Source: DASWJZ01 sp963761005
GTDB lineage: Bacteria > Pseudomonadota > Alphaproteobacteria > Rhizobiales > Afifellaceae
Reading direction: 5' to 3'
Assembly (NCBI GenBank): GCA_963761005.1
Contig: CAVXFK010000027.1
Coordinates: 434,001 to 498,000 of the forward strand
Length of the DNA: 64,000 nucleotides
Part shown: positions 8,622 through 18,285 of the stretch, in pieces
Layout of the letters: every line of letters begins with the position of its first letter
How positions within the stretch are numbered: position 1 is the stretch's first letter
The notes under the pieces: generated by a model
Database searches by the model: none
What the model was told of the DNA's origin: nothing
Seen by the model: only the letters and a program-made list of their open reading frames with translations
Translations under genes and position numbers: made by a program

Positions 8622-9452
8622 CTAGCAAGACGCCCGAACCAGCATTTCCGCGACCTCGCGGTAGTCGGGGGCCGCGATGCGGCGTCCGGCGTCCACGCTT
8701 GCCGGGGCGGCGTCATCCAGGCCGCGCGCCCGCGCAGAGACTGCATGTACGAGCGCGGTTGGCGCTCCAACGGCCCGCGCAAGGGCGCACGCGAAGGTGT
8801 GATAGTCCACGATGTCTCTTCCAGTTGCGTAGACGACGCCGGTCTGCTGGCCTCGCGTCACGGCGATGATCGCGTCTGCGGCGAAGTCCAGCGTGACCGG
8901 CGACAGCCAGCGGTCGTCGAAAGCTTCGATCGGCTGCCGGGCGCGAAGATCACTGATCCACCGGGACATGAGCGGCTGATCTTGCGTCAGCACCTTGCCC
9001 AAGCGGACGATCGCGGCGCCCGGGCGCGCCGTGACGCCGTTCTCGGCCTCGGCCTTGAGCGCGGCGTAGAGGCTGCCGGGGATCGGGATTGCGTGCGGCG
9101 GCTCGCCCGACACGAGGTCGGTGGATAGAAAGACGATGCGCGTTCCCGCTCGCGCCAGGGCGCGCGCCAGTGCGACGGTGTTCGTGACATTCACGCGTCG
9201 CGCCAAGTCCGGTTCGGCCCGGCAAGCCGCGTCGCCGGTGATTGCCGCGCAAATAACCGCCGCGCCCAGATCGCGCGGCAGCGACCACGATGCGGGGTCG
9301 GCTGAGAGATCGAGCGCGGCTGCGTCGAAGGCCGGGCACGCTCGCCGACTCGTGGCAATTGCCGGCCGGCCGGCCTCCGGCAGCCGGCGGCGAAGCGCCG
9401 ATCCGATGGCGGAATCCCCGCCCACGATCAGGGTGCGCGATGCCTGGACCAC
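8622..9452 (-). CDS. RmlD-like sugar-nucleotide reductase/epimerase (SDR)
   Basis: Extended short-chain dehydrogenase of the RmlD substrate-binding type, 276 residues and intact. The N-terminal LIVGGDSAIGSAL is the dinucleotide-binding loop in the degenerate form seen in RmlD relatives. IVFLSTDLVSG and YAALKAEAE supply the Thr/Ser, Tyr and Lys catalytic residues (YxxxK). The C-terminal half has WLSPVTLDFAADAI, equivalent to the substrate-binding region. It likely reduces or epimerises a keto-sugar nucleotide for the nearby glycosyltransferases, but whether the product is dTDP-rhamnose cannot be told. No RmlA or RmlC neighbour is present. A 250-base gap separates it from the downstream DUF6625 gene. 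Confidence 0.82.
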   Translation of the reverse strand: MVQASRTLIVGGDSAIGSALRRRLPEAGRPAIATSRRACPAFDAAALDLSADPASWSLPRDLGAAVICAAITGDAACRAEPDLARRVNVTNTVALARALARAGTRIVFLSTDLVSGEPPHAIPIPGSLYAALKAEAENGVTARPGAAIVRLGKVLTQDQPLMSRWISDLRARQPIEAFDDRWLSPVTLDFAADAIIAVTRGQQTGVVYATGRDIVDYHTFACALARAVGAPTALVHAVSARARGLDDAAPASVDAGRRIAAPDYREVAEMLVRASC

Positions 9453-9865
9453 ACGCCATTGTTACGCGATGTGCCAAATCTCCTCCAGGCCCGGCGCCTG
9501 GCAGGTGCGGCTCGCGAATCCGATGCCGGTGGACGCGATGACGCGCATTCTTGCCAACCAACATTTTTGCCGCTTAAAGGAGCGCACCTTCGTGGCTGGG
9601 CGGTTCGCGAAAATCGAATAAGTGATGGGTTAACGTGGGGGGCGAGCGGTCCCATCGGAAACGCGACGACAGCATCTACGACTTCCGTCGGCGTGTGAAT
9701 TTCAGAAGAGAGCGTGTTCCACGTGTCGGCCCTTGCGAAGGGCGCGCGTGGGCCGAACTGTCGGGGCGGTCTATGATTGAATGCGGCGGCCTCGGGCCGC
9801 GTGGGTGGCTCGCGCGGCGTTTCACTATCCACAGCGATCGCAACGTACCGAAGGAAGCGGCCTAA
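9453..9865. other. Divergent intergenic region, no gene seen
   Basis: About 410 bases between the minus-strand SDR and the plus-strand TIGR04372 gene. Short open frames exist in several registers but none has a convincing ribosome site or recognisable protein. It probably holds divergent promoters. I could not pick out confident -35/-10 elements. Confidence 0.5.
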
Positions 9866-11408
9866 GTGCTGGCTCCTCAAAGCGCAAATCCGGGTAAGGT
9901 GCCCAGCCTCGCCAGAAAGCGCGGCAAAAAGCGGATCCAAAAGACCCTGCGCTATCGCGCGGCGAAGAAACTCTCGAGGTACGGCGCCCTCTCGATCCGC
10001 CATGATCTTGTGGAGCTGGGCTGCCGACTTCTTTATGCGGCGCACTCGGTCAACCCCGGACTCCGCCTCTCGCAACAAATGGGCAATCCGAGGCTCCGGT
10101 TTCAAGAGTATCCAACGGCGGTCCCGCCTCCGGTCTCGATGGATGCCGTCCGATACGAGGCCTACGAATACGCTGGCGCCAGCCACTGGATGGCGGGGCA
10201 TGGGCGGCAGGCATGGAAATGGTGGAACCTTGCCTTGCTGCAGCAGCAACGCTTGCGGTCCGACAGCGAGCTGGTCAGGAACGTTCAAGAACTCCATCAA
10301 GAAAGCCTGCGGCCTTGAGCACGATAAGTTCGTGCCGCTCCTGCCGCCGAGGTGGTCCAACCAGATCGGGCACATCGGCTTCATTGACGGCTATCTGAAG
10401 ATTCAGCAACTACAAGGAATAGAGGCACGTCCGTTGCTCTTCGGCGAGCCACGACGAATAGCGAACGCCTATTATCTCTCACTGTGGCGGCGTCATATCG
10501 ACGTTGCGACCGACTATCGTCAGCTGTCCGCTCTTCTGCCCTACGCCAGGCTTTTCGATGAGTCCTGCAATGCGGTTCTCAAGGAAGGGCGATTCGAGGA
10601 GTGGCTAGGCGTCGCCGCCCGGGCGCTTGCCTTTTGGGATGAGGAAGGGCGCGAACCGCTCATTGGGATACCGGAATCGGACCTCGCCCGCGGCTACGAC
10701 CTGCTGCGTGGCGCGGGGCTGCCCGACGGAGCCTGGTGGGTCGGCGTGCACGTGCGCGATGGGGGATTCCACCGAGAGAACGAGAGGTGGGCACAGGACA
10801 TCCGCAATGCGGACATTTCGACCTACCTGCCCGCCATGGAGGAGATCCGGAAACGCGGAGGGTGGGTCGTCCGCCTCGGCGACCCCGCGATGCCTCCACT
10901 GCCGCCGATGCCCAACGTGCTCGACTACCCGCACTCGCCGCTGAAGTCGGAGGTCATGGACATCTTCCTGTGCGCGCGCGCCCGCTTTGTGATCGGCTGC
11001 ACGTCAGGGCTCATCCATGTGCCTATCTCGTTCCACACTCCGACTCTCGCCACGAATTGCATCCTCACGTTTCCACAGCCGTGGAACAGCCGCGTGAAGT
11101 TCCTACTGAAGCCGATCTGGGACCCGCGCGAGGAGAGATATCTGACGCTGGACGAGCTGATCGACGTCGACTTCCGGTCGAAGACAAACGCGGATCGCGT
11201 CTTCACCAGGCTGGGCCTTGAAGCCAGGCGGAACTCGGCCGAAGAGCTGCGCGAAGCGACGATCGAGATGCTCGACGAGTTCGTTGACAGAAAGCCTCGC
11301 GAGATCGACGCCGTTTGGAAGCGGCGACTCGGCGACCAGCCGCACTTCTTCGGCGGCGGGACGCCGGCGCATTCCTTCTTCGAGAAGTATCGCGAGATAC
11401 TCTTCTGA
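9866..11408 (+). pseudogene. TIGR04372-family glycosyltransferase, one frameshift (copy 1)
   Basis: Starts at GTG 9866. The first 145 codons (basic region, then YEYAGASHWMAGHGRQAWKWW) are in one frame, and the rest continues one base over from about 10280-10320 with LPPRWSNQIGHIGFID. The C-terminal part carries the family signature: WWVGVHVRDGGFHRE, YLPAMEEIRKRGGWVVRLGD, VLDYPHSPLKSEVMDIFL and FVIGCTSGLIHVP. These proteins have a GT-B-like C-terminal domain related to fucosyltransferases and are assumed to be glycosyltransferases. A second, intact member lies at 48.6-49.8 kb. It converges with the dehydratase gene after a 40-base gap. Repaired length about 513 residues. Confidence 0.8.
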
Positions 11409-11448
11409 CCGCTGCCAATCCCGCGCGAAGCGCGACGGCGAGCGAAGC

Positions 11449-12483
11449 TCAGTGATATTCGCGATTGCCACTTGCCGTGATGATCGGGATCTTGCGCATG
11501 AACAATTGTTCGGACCAGATGGACCGGTTCTCTGAGTACCATTCGATCGTGCGCTTGAGACCTTCCTCCCACGAGACCTGCGGCTTCCACCCGAGCACGC
11601 GGTTGATCTTCGAATAGTCGCCTGTGTGACGGAGCACTTGGCCCGGCCGCTCGCCGATCATCTGGATTTGATCGCTCGGATAATTCATCAGCTCGACCAC
11701 ATCCGATGCGATCGATTTGATTGTCCGGTGTTCTCCCGATGACAGATTGAAGGTCTCGCCGGCTACTTTGTCCGACGGTGCCGACAAGACCATATCAATG
11801 CCGCGGCAAGTGTCTTCCACGTAGAGGAAGTCACGCGCCGACTCGCCGGTGCCGTGCACGGTCAGGGGCTCCTCGAGCAGCGCGCTCGTGATGAAGCGCG
11901 GGACGACTTTCTCCAAGTGCTGGCGTGGGCCGTAGTTGTTGAACGGGCGTATGATTACGACCGGAATCCGGTACGTGGCCCAGTAGGAGAACACGAGCCG
12001 GTCGGCGCCGCATTTGGCGCTGGCATAAGGGCTCATCGGCTCGAGCGCATGTTCCTCGCTCATCTTCGCCGACTTGGCGGTGCCGTACACCTCGGAGCTC
12101 GAGATGTGGATGAAGCGCTGTATGCGGTCGCGAGCTTTGGCGACGGCGTTGGCAAGCGTCTGCGTGCCAATCACGTCCGTCTGAAAGAACAAGAGGCTGT
12201 CATAGATCGAGCGCGTTACGTGGGTCTCGGCAGCGAGATGGATGACGACGTCTGACTCGCCAACGAGCGTGTCGACGAGCGCGGCGTTGCAGACGTTTCC
12301 GTACCAGAAGCTTAGGCGCGGATGCTGGCCGGAGAACATCTCGCGCGGAAGATTTTCGGTTGAGCCGGCATAAGTCAGCGCATCGAGCACCACGATGCGG
12401 TCGTCTGGATACTTCTCGGCGAGATAGTAGACCAGGTTGGAGCCAATGAACCCGGCGCCGCCCGTCACAAGGATTGTTCGCAT
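11449..12483 (-). CDS. NAD-dependent sugar-nucleotide dehydratase/epimerase (SDR)
   Basis: Intact 344-residue extended SDR. TGGAGFIGSNL is the NAD-binding loop, SSSEVYG and YASAKCGAD provide Ser, Tyr and Lys, and RPFNNYGPRQ and GTGESARDFLYVEDTCRG form the sugar-binding side. It resembles dTDP-glucose or GDP-mannose 4,6-dehydratases. The position equal to the acid Asp of RmlB (TDEVYG) is Ser, so it may be a UDP- or CDP-sugar dehydratase or an epimerase. With the DegT aminotransferase and N-formyltransferase 4 kb away it could supply the 4-keto-6-deoxy intermediate for a formylamino sugar (inference). The start is ATG at 12483. Confidence 0.85.
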   Translation of the reverse strand: MRTILVTGGAGFIGSNLVYYLAEKYPDDRIVVLDALTYAGSTENLPREMFSGQHPRLSFWYGNVCNAALVDTLVGESDVVIHLAAETHVTRSIYDSLLFFQTDVIGTQTLANAVAKARDRIQRFIHISSSEVYGTAKSAKMSEEHALEPMSPYASAKCGADRLVFSYWATYRIPVVIIRPFNNYGPRQHLEKVVPRFITSALLEEPLTVHGTGESARDFLYVEDTCRGIDMVLSAPSDKVAGETFNLSSGEHRTIKSIASDVVELMNYPSDQIQMIGERPGQVLRHTGDYSKINRVLGWKPQVSWEEGLKRTIEWYSENRSIWSEQLFMRKIPIITASGNREYH

Positions 12484-12575
12484 TGGCCCCGAATGTTATT
12501 GACGCCCGCGTGCTGGACCAGATGAAGGAGATTGAGAGCCGCTCCGATGGGCCACGTCACTAGGCAGATGCCCTC

Positions 12576-13605
12576 ATGAAGTCAATCACGTCTGCCGAAA
12601 CATCCGGGTCAAGCGGAAGCCCTTCTCAAAGACGCATCATCGTTCTGGTCAAGCTCGGCGCCGGCGTCTCTCTGCTGGCGGCGCTGCTCTATTTCGGCGC
12701 CATCGATTTTCACGCTCTTGCGGTGCTGATCGATCATCCCTGGGCCGTGGCTGCGACGGCACTTCTGGTGCTGTCGACGCTTCCGCTTTCCGCGTTGCGA
12801 TGGGGGATGATCCTGCGCGTCCTTGGAGCGCCGGTGCCCTTCATGCCGCTTTTTCACATCCAATGCATCGGCATGCTGACGAATCAATTCCTGTTTGGCC
12901 CGGCGAGCGCGGATGCGGTGCGCGGCGTCTACGTCTGGCGGGCGCTCCGCGGCCGGACGGCGGTGGTCGCGGCTTCGATCGTGGCCGATCGGGCGATCGG
13001 CCTATTAGGGCTTGTGATACTCGCTGGCCTGGTGATCGCGCTCCGATGGCCGCAGCTCCATCATCTGACGGCGTTCTGGGTGTTGCTGATGCCGGTAGCG
13101 CTCGGTTTCGGCGCCGCCATCGTCGGCTCGATCCTGCTCGTCATTGCGCCCTCGGCGATTCGCTGGCTCTATCGTCCGCTCGCTCGCTATCCGCGCGTCG
13201 TTGTCACTGCTGGAGCGCGCCGAGCGGACGCTCGTAGCGGTTCACCGCCGACCGATCGTTCTTTTCATCGCGGTTTTTCTGGCATTCATTGGACAGGCCG
13301 TGGGCGTCGCCGCGTTCACGATTTTGGCGCTGCCGATTGGGATCGGTTCGATGACGGCGGGCGACTACGCGACCGCCGTCCCGCTCGCGTTCATGGTGAA
13401 CGCCGTGCCGCTCACGGCGGGCGGTCTGGGCGTGGGGGAGGCGGCCTTCGATCAGCTTTGCCGCTGGCTTGAACCGCTCTCAACCGGCGCGGCCTATGCC
13501 AGCATCTTCTTTGCCTACCGAGCCGTCTCCACGGTCGTGTTCCTGGTCGGTCTTATTTCTCTGGTCGTGTATCGGTTTGAGGCTGCGACCGACCGGCCTG
13601 AATAG
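12576..13605 (+). pseudogene. UPF0104/LPG-synthase-TM-type membrane protein, one frameshift
   Basis: Polytopic membrane protein of the family that includes the transmembrane part of lysylphosphatidylglycerol synthase and AglD-like flippases. About eight hydrophobic helices are seen. Family marks are LPLSALRWGMILR, FLFGPASADAVRGVYVWR, ADRAIGLLGLV and, after the shift, PLAFMVNAVPLTAGGLGVGEAAF. One extra base near 13200 separates the two parts; repaired length is about 343 residues. It may move a lipid-linked glycan or polar lipid across the inner membrane, a role inferred from relatives and its place in a glycan locus. It ends only four bases before the convergent WbqC gene. Confidence 0.8.
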
Positions 13606-13609
13606 GACG

Positions 13610-14326
13610 TTATTGCGCGAGCACCGTGAGCAAATCCGGTCCGACGTTCAGCAGAAGATCGAGCGCCGAAAGCTGCGGCGTGAATTCACCATGCAATTGC
13701 GGATATTGCGGGTGGCGATAGCCATGCCACACGACCTCGATGTTGTTCTTTTCAAACTCTTCGACATCGAGATAGTCGCGTGCCGAGTCGCCCGACAGGT
13801 AGTGCGTTGCGCCGAACCGTTGGCACAGATTGATCAGCCGGCTGTTGCGGTCGCCGCTGATGCCCAGTTCCGACGATCGGTGGCGCGGCGTGTCGATGCC
13901 GAGTTCGCGCGCCATCCAGTCGACGATGGCGATGTCGAGATCGACTAGCCGTTCCCATGGCTGCTCGATGATCTCCCGCAATCGCGGCAGCATCGCCGAC
14001 ACGAACGGCGCTCGCGCATACCATTGCTCGATCGACGACACGTGCTTGTGCCGCCACGGCTGCCGATTGTCGATCATGACGTCGTGGATCGGCTGCTCGG
14101 CATGCCCGCTTTGCAGCACCGGTACGGTGAGCCAGCGAACGCCGCTCGGGCTCTTCAGTCGGTTGCGGTTGCGCCAGCCATTCTTGTCGAACTGCACGTC
14201 GTCGTACCAGACGAAAACATCCGCCTTTTGCAGCTGATCGAAATAGCCGAGCCAGGGCAGATAGCTCGGCTGGAGCACAACAAGCGTGGTCAAAGCGAAC
14301 CCTTGCGCTGGTGCAAGCCTCTGCAT
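13610..14326 (-). CDS. WbqC-like family protein
   Basis: Intact 238-residue member of the WbqC-like family, found in O-antigen and other glycan clusters and suspected to be a transferase acting on amino-sugar nucleotides. Its exact reaction is not established. Signature blocks are LQPSYLPWLGYFDQLQKAD, the FVWYDDVQFDKNGWRNRN region, and later YLSGDSARDYL and IEVVWHGYRHPQYPQ. ATG 14326 gives 12 extra residues; a TTG at 14293 just before TLVVLQPSYLPW is an alternative start. It diverges from asnB copy 1 over about 65 bases and lies close to the DegT and formyltransferase genes, a usual WbqC setting. Confidence 0.87.
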   Translation of the reverse strand: MQRLAPAQGFALTTLVVLQPSYLPWLGYFDQLQKADVFVWYDDVQFDKNGWRNRNRLKSPSGVRWLTVPVLQSGHAEQPIHDVMIDNRQPWRHKHVSSIEQWYARAPFVSAMLPRLREIIEQPWERLVDLDIAIVDWMARELGIDTPRHRSSELGISGDRNSRLINLCQRFGATHYLSGDSARDYLDVEEFEKNNIEVVWHGYRHPQYPQLHGEFTPQLSALDLLLNVGPDLLTVLAQ

Positions 14327-14391
14327 AGGAAGGGATTTCCTGAGGCAATCAACACGCTGTCGGAGCTTTCGGCAAGCGTAAGGGCGGCGTG

Positions 14392-16238
14392 ATGTGCGGC
14401 ATTGCAGGCTTTACCGGCGCCAACGATATGCCGGCCTTGCATCGGATGATCGGCACGCTCACGCACCGCGGCCCGGATTCCTCCGGCGCATGGGAGGCGC
14501 CGGGCGTTTCGCTCGGCATGCGCCGGCTGGCCATCGTCGACATCGCGACCGGCGAGCAGCCGATGTTCAACGAGGACGGCTCGATTGCGGTCGTCTTCAA
14601 CGGCGAGATCTACAATCACGTGGAGCTGCGCCGGGCGTTGCGCGACGATGGCCACATTTTTCGAAGCGACCACTCCGACACGGAAGTCCTCGTTCATCTT
14701 TACGAGCAGCACGGCCTCGACTTTCTGCAGCATCTGAACGGCATGTTCGCGATCGCGCTCTGGGACGCGAACGAGCGGCGTCTTGTGCTGGCGCGCGATC
14801 GCGCTCGGCATCAAGCCGCTCTATCTGGCGCGAACCGACGACGGCGTCGTGTTCGGCTCCGAGCCCAAGGCCTTGCTCTCGCATCCGAAAATCGCGCGCG
14901 AGCCTAACCTTCTGGCGATTCACCACTATTTGTCATTCAAGAACGTTCCGGCTCCCTTACAGCGCGTTTCGCGCGATCGAGCAGCTGCGGAGCGGGGAGC
15001 TGGCGGTCTGCAAGGACGACCGGATCGAGCGGCGGCGCTGGTGGACGCCCATCTTCGGTCAACCGGTCGATGCCGACGAGACCGAAGCCGCCGAGCGGAT
15101 CCGGGAACTGCTTGAAGACAGCGTCCGGCTGCAGATGCGCTCGGACGTTCCCTACGGCGCCTATCTTTCCGGTGGGGTCAATTCTTCAAGCGTCGTCGCA
15201 CTGCTCGCCCGATTGGGGCACGACCGAATCAAGACTTTCACGCTCGTCTACGAAGACGATTTCCCGAAGAAGGACAATGATCGCCGCTTCGCACGCGCCG
15301 TTGCGGAGCAATACGGCACGGAGCACCACGAGCATCTCGTGCGGTTCAACGACCTGCCTGAGAAGCTCGATCACATCATCCGATCGTTCGACGAGCCGTT
15401 CTCGGGTGTGATCTCCACCTACTTCATCACGCAGTCGATCTCCGAGCACGTGAAGGTGGCGCTTTCCGGCGACGGCGCGGACGAGCTCTTCGGCAGCTAT
15501 CTGTCGCATCGGGTGGCGGCGCCGCTCGCCGCCTACATGGCCGGGCGCAACGATCCCGACAGCCTCGTGCCGTTCGAGAACGATCTCGATCGGCTGGAGA
15601 CGTTGGCCGGGCGCGGCGACGAGGCCGCCCGCCGCATGGGGCTCTACCTGATGGATGACGCGCAGAAGCAGTCCCTCTATTCGCCGCTCATGCGGAATGC
15701 GCTCGACGGACGGACGACGGAGGGATGGATCCGCAATCTGATGAAGTCCTGCGCCAGCGACGACCCGACCAATCGGGCGCTGTTTCTCGATCTCGAGACG
15801 CTGCTTCCCGACCAGGTCCTGCCCTTCGTCGATCGGCTCTCGATGGCGCATTCCGTCGAGGTGCGACCGCCGTTCCTTGACCATCGGCTGGCGGAGTTCG
15901 CCTGCAGCCTGCCGGGAAGCATCAAGATCAAGGCCGGCCGCGTCAAAAGCATCCTCAAGAACGCCGTCCACGATCTCCTGCCGCCCGCCTTGATCGAACG
16001 CCCCAAGGAGGGCTTCCTCATGCCGATCAACGAATGGCTGATCGACAAGCTCGGCGGCTTCGTGCGGGCCACGCTTGCGCCGGAGCGGCTGAAGTCGCAT
16101 GGGCTTTTCAAGCTCGATGCCGTCGCGGAGATGATCGAGGCGCATTTCAGCGGGCGAGACTCGCTATCGAGCGACCGCATCTGGAATCTGTTGATGTTGC
16201 AGCTCTGGTGGGAGCGCTATATCGATCGGCGGGCGTAG
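14392..16238 (+). pseudogene. asnB: Asparagine-synthase-type amidotransferase, two frameshifts (copy 1)
   Basis: Glutamine-hydrolysing amidotransferase. ATG 14392 puts Cys at position 2 (MCGIAGF), the nucleophile of the N-terminal glutaminase domain. RGPDSSG and FNGEIYNH follow. The frame shifts near 14802, within the ARDR-LGIKPLY motif, and near 14956; both are single extra bases. The synthetase domain then reads on with LALSGDGADELFGSY and PFVDRLSMAHSVEVRPPFLDH. The ATP pyrophosphate loop reads LSGGVNSSSV, with Asn where the family has Asp (SGGxDS). In glycan loci such enzymes often amidate uronic acids (WbpS-like), more likely here than asparagine synthesis. Repaired length about 615 residues. 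Confidence 0.85.
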
Positions 16239-16257
16239 TGTCGGCAGGTGGCCAATC

Positions 16258-17079
16258 GTGCTTTTTGAGCTGACCGGGCTCGGCAACCCGGTGTTGGAGC
16301 GCTTGGTGGCGGAGGGCCTCGCACCCGACCTTCTCGTCACGCGAGCGGAACGCGGTCCTTATCCCTACGAGACGCTTCCCTTCATCGGAGACGTCGCTTC
16401 ACGCTTCGGCGTGCCTCATAGGCTCGATGCTACGGGAGAGAGCGACGTCGCCGCTGGGGGCGCGGCGTTGCTGCTGGTGGCTACCTATCACCGCAAGATC
16501 GGCACATCCGTGCTGTCGGCCTGCGGCACGGCGATCAATCTGCATCCGGCGCTCTTGCCGCTCAATCGTGGTCCGAACCCGTTCTTCTGGTCGATCTACA
16601 ATGGAGATGCCGTGACCGGCGTCACGGCCCACGCGCTGACCGAAGGGCTTGATGAGGGCGCAATCTGCGGACAATTGTCGCTTCAGGTTGCCGCCGACGA
16701 GACCCAGACTTCCTTGCGCCGAAAGCTCGGCACAGTTGCCGCCGATCTCGCGGTCTCGACCGTGAGGCTCGCCCGCGCTGGCGGGCTCGCCTTTCGTCCA
16801 CAAGAGGATGCGAACGCCACTCGATATCCTCACGTCGGAGAGGAGCATCTGCAAATCGACCTCTCGCAGCCGGCGGACCGCGTCCGGCGCCATGTCAATG
16901 CTTTGCGCGACTGGCCTCTGGCGCGGCTCGGAGGGCGAAGGATCGGGCGCATCCTTGCCGTCGCGCCGCGCACTGCCGGACCGGCGAACCCGGCGGAGAC
17001 GCCGAGCACGCTTTGGGCTGCGGCGGCCGACGCGGATATTCTGTTTGAGCTTGACGCGGCGACGCGGGCTGGCAATTGA
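16258..17079 (+). CDS. Sugar N-formyltransferase (methionyl-tRNA formyltransferase fold)
   Basis: Folate-dependent formyltransferase, 273 residues from a GTG 19 bases after asnB copy 1. The catalytic block INLHPALLPLNRGPNPFFW carries Asn and His of the family, and GVTAHALTEGLDEGAI carries the third residue, Asp. The C-terminus after about residue 190 is unlike that of the tRNA enzyme and matches the short subdomain of sugar formyltransferases such as those making N-formyl-perosamine or quinovosamine. Combined with the DegT aminotransferase directly downstream, the likely role is N-formylation of an amino-deoxy sugar nucleotide. The exact sugar is not determined. The gene is intact. Confidence 0.83.
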   Translation: MLFELTGLGNPVLERLVAEGLAPDLLVTRAERGPYPYETLPFIGDVASRFGVPHRLDATGESDVAAGGAALLLVATYHRKIGTSVLSACGTAINLHPALLPLNRGPNPFFWSIYNGDAVTGVTAHALTEGLDEGAICGQLSLQVAADETQTSLRRKLGTVAADLAVSTVRLARAGGLAFRPQEDANATRYPHVGEEHLQIDLSQPADRVRRHVNALRDWPLARLGGRRIGRILAVAPRTAGPANPAETPSTLWAAAADADILFELDAATRAGN

Positions 17080-17128
17080 AGCGGATTCGCCGCGGACATC
17101 GCGGTTTCACCAATGTCGCGAACGCGGA

Positions 17129-18281
17129 ATGAACGATTCTCCCAACCCGGCGCATCCCGTTCTTTCGGCACGATCTGGGGCGCCCGGAAATCGAGATGCT
17201 GGAGGAGGTTTTCCGCGGCGAGATCCTGACTACCGGCGAATATGTCGCCCGCTTCGAGAGGCGGTTCAGCGAGCTGCTGCAATGCAAGCACACACTGGCG
17301 GTGAATTCCTGCACTGGCGGTCTGCATCTGTCGCTGTTGGCGCTTGGCATCGGCCCCGGCGACGAGGTCATCACCACGCCGATGACGTTCATCGCGACCG
17401 CGACGTCGATTTTGGAGGCGGGCGCGAAGCCGGTTTTCGTCGATGTCGAGCCGGACACCGGGAATATCGACGCCGATCTGGTCGAGGCCGCGATCACGCC
17501 GCGCACCAAGGCGATCATGCCGGTGCATCTCTACGGCTTAATGTGCGACATGCGTTCGCTGCGTGAGATCGCCGATAGGCATCGCCTGAAGATCGTAGAA
17601 GACTCTGCGCATTGCGTTGAAGCTGTGCGCGACGGCATCCGGCCGGGCCAGCTCGGCGATACTGCCTGCTTCAGCTTCTACGCGACAAAGAACCTGACTT
17701 CCGGCGAAGGCGGCGCAGTCATCACCAACGACACGGGGCTCTACGAGAAGCTCAGGCTCCTCTCACTGCACGGCATGACCAAGACAGCGTTCGATCGCTC
17801 GCGCGAAGGGTATACGCATTGGGACATGGTGACGCTCGGCTGGAAGTACAACATGAGCAACATCGAAGCCGCGCTGCTCTTGCCGCAGTTCGACCGCGTC
17901 GAGGAGAAGCTTGAGAGGCGCACGCGCCTCGCCGAACGCTACGATGATCGCATGGACAAGGTGCCGGGGGTCATCAAGCCGGGCAACCGCGCGAATGCGA
18001 TTCATTCGCGTCATGTCTATCCGGTGCGCGTCGCGCTCGAGAAGCGCGACCGCGTCATCGAATCGCTCAAGAACGAGCAGGTGGGCTGCGTCGTGAACTA
18101 CCGCGCAGTTCATCTGACGCAGTTCTTTCGCGAGAAGTACGGCTTCGCGGAGGGCGATTTTCCGGCCGCTGAGAGGATCGGCGACGAGACCATCTCGCTG
18201 CCGTTCTACCCCGACATGCCGCTGGAGGACGTCGAGGTGGTCGCAGCGGCGCTCGAGCGGGCGCTGGAACGAAACACCTGA
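17129..18281 (+). pseudogene. DegT/DnrJ/EryC1-type PLP sugar aminotransferase (likely N-terminal frameshift)
   Basis: PLP-dependent sugar aminotransferase. The continuous frame from ATG 17196 gives 361 residues, but homology extends upstream: IPFFRHDLGRPEIEM is encoded just before that ATG, and one extra base near 17153 would join it to MNDSPNPA starting at ATG 17129. Motifs are CTGGLHLSLLALGIGPGDEV, the VEDSAHCVEA segment (Asp for the pyridine nitrogen) and FYATKNLTSGEGG with the PLP lysine. RHVYPVRV and the NYRAVHLTQFF loop follow. It sits between the formyltransferase and a GT2 gene. It would aminate a keto-sugar nucleotide at C3 or C4. If the short form is real it lacks part of the subunit interface. 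Confidence 0.88.
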
Positions 18282-18285
18282 TCGC

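Noticed and set aside
14392..15000. Programmed frameshifting in asnB copy 1
   Set aside because: No slippery heptamer or downstream structure stands out, and similar single-base shifts occur in many unrelated genes nearby.
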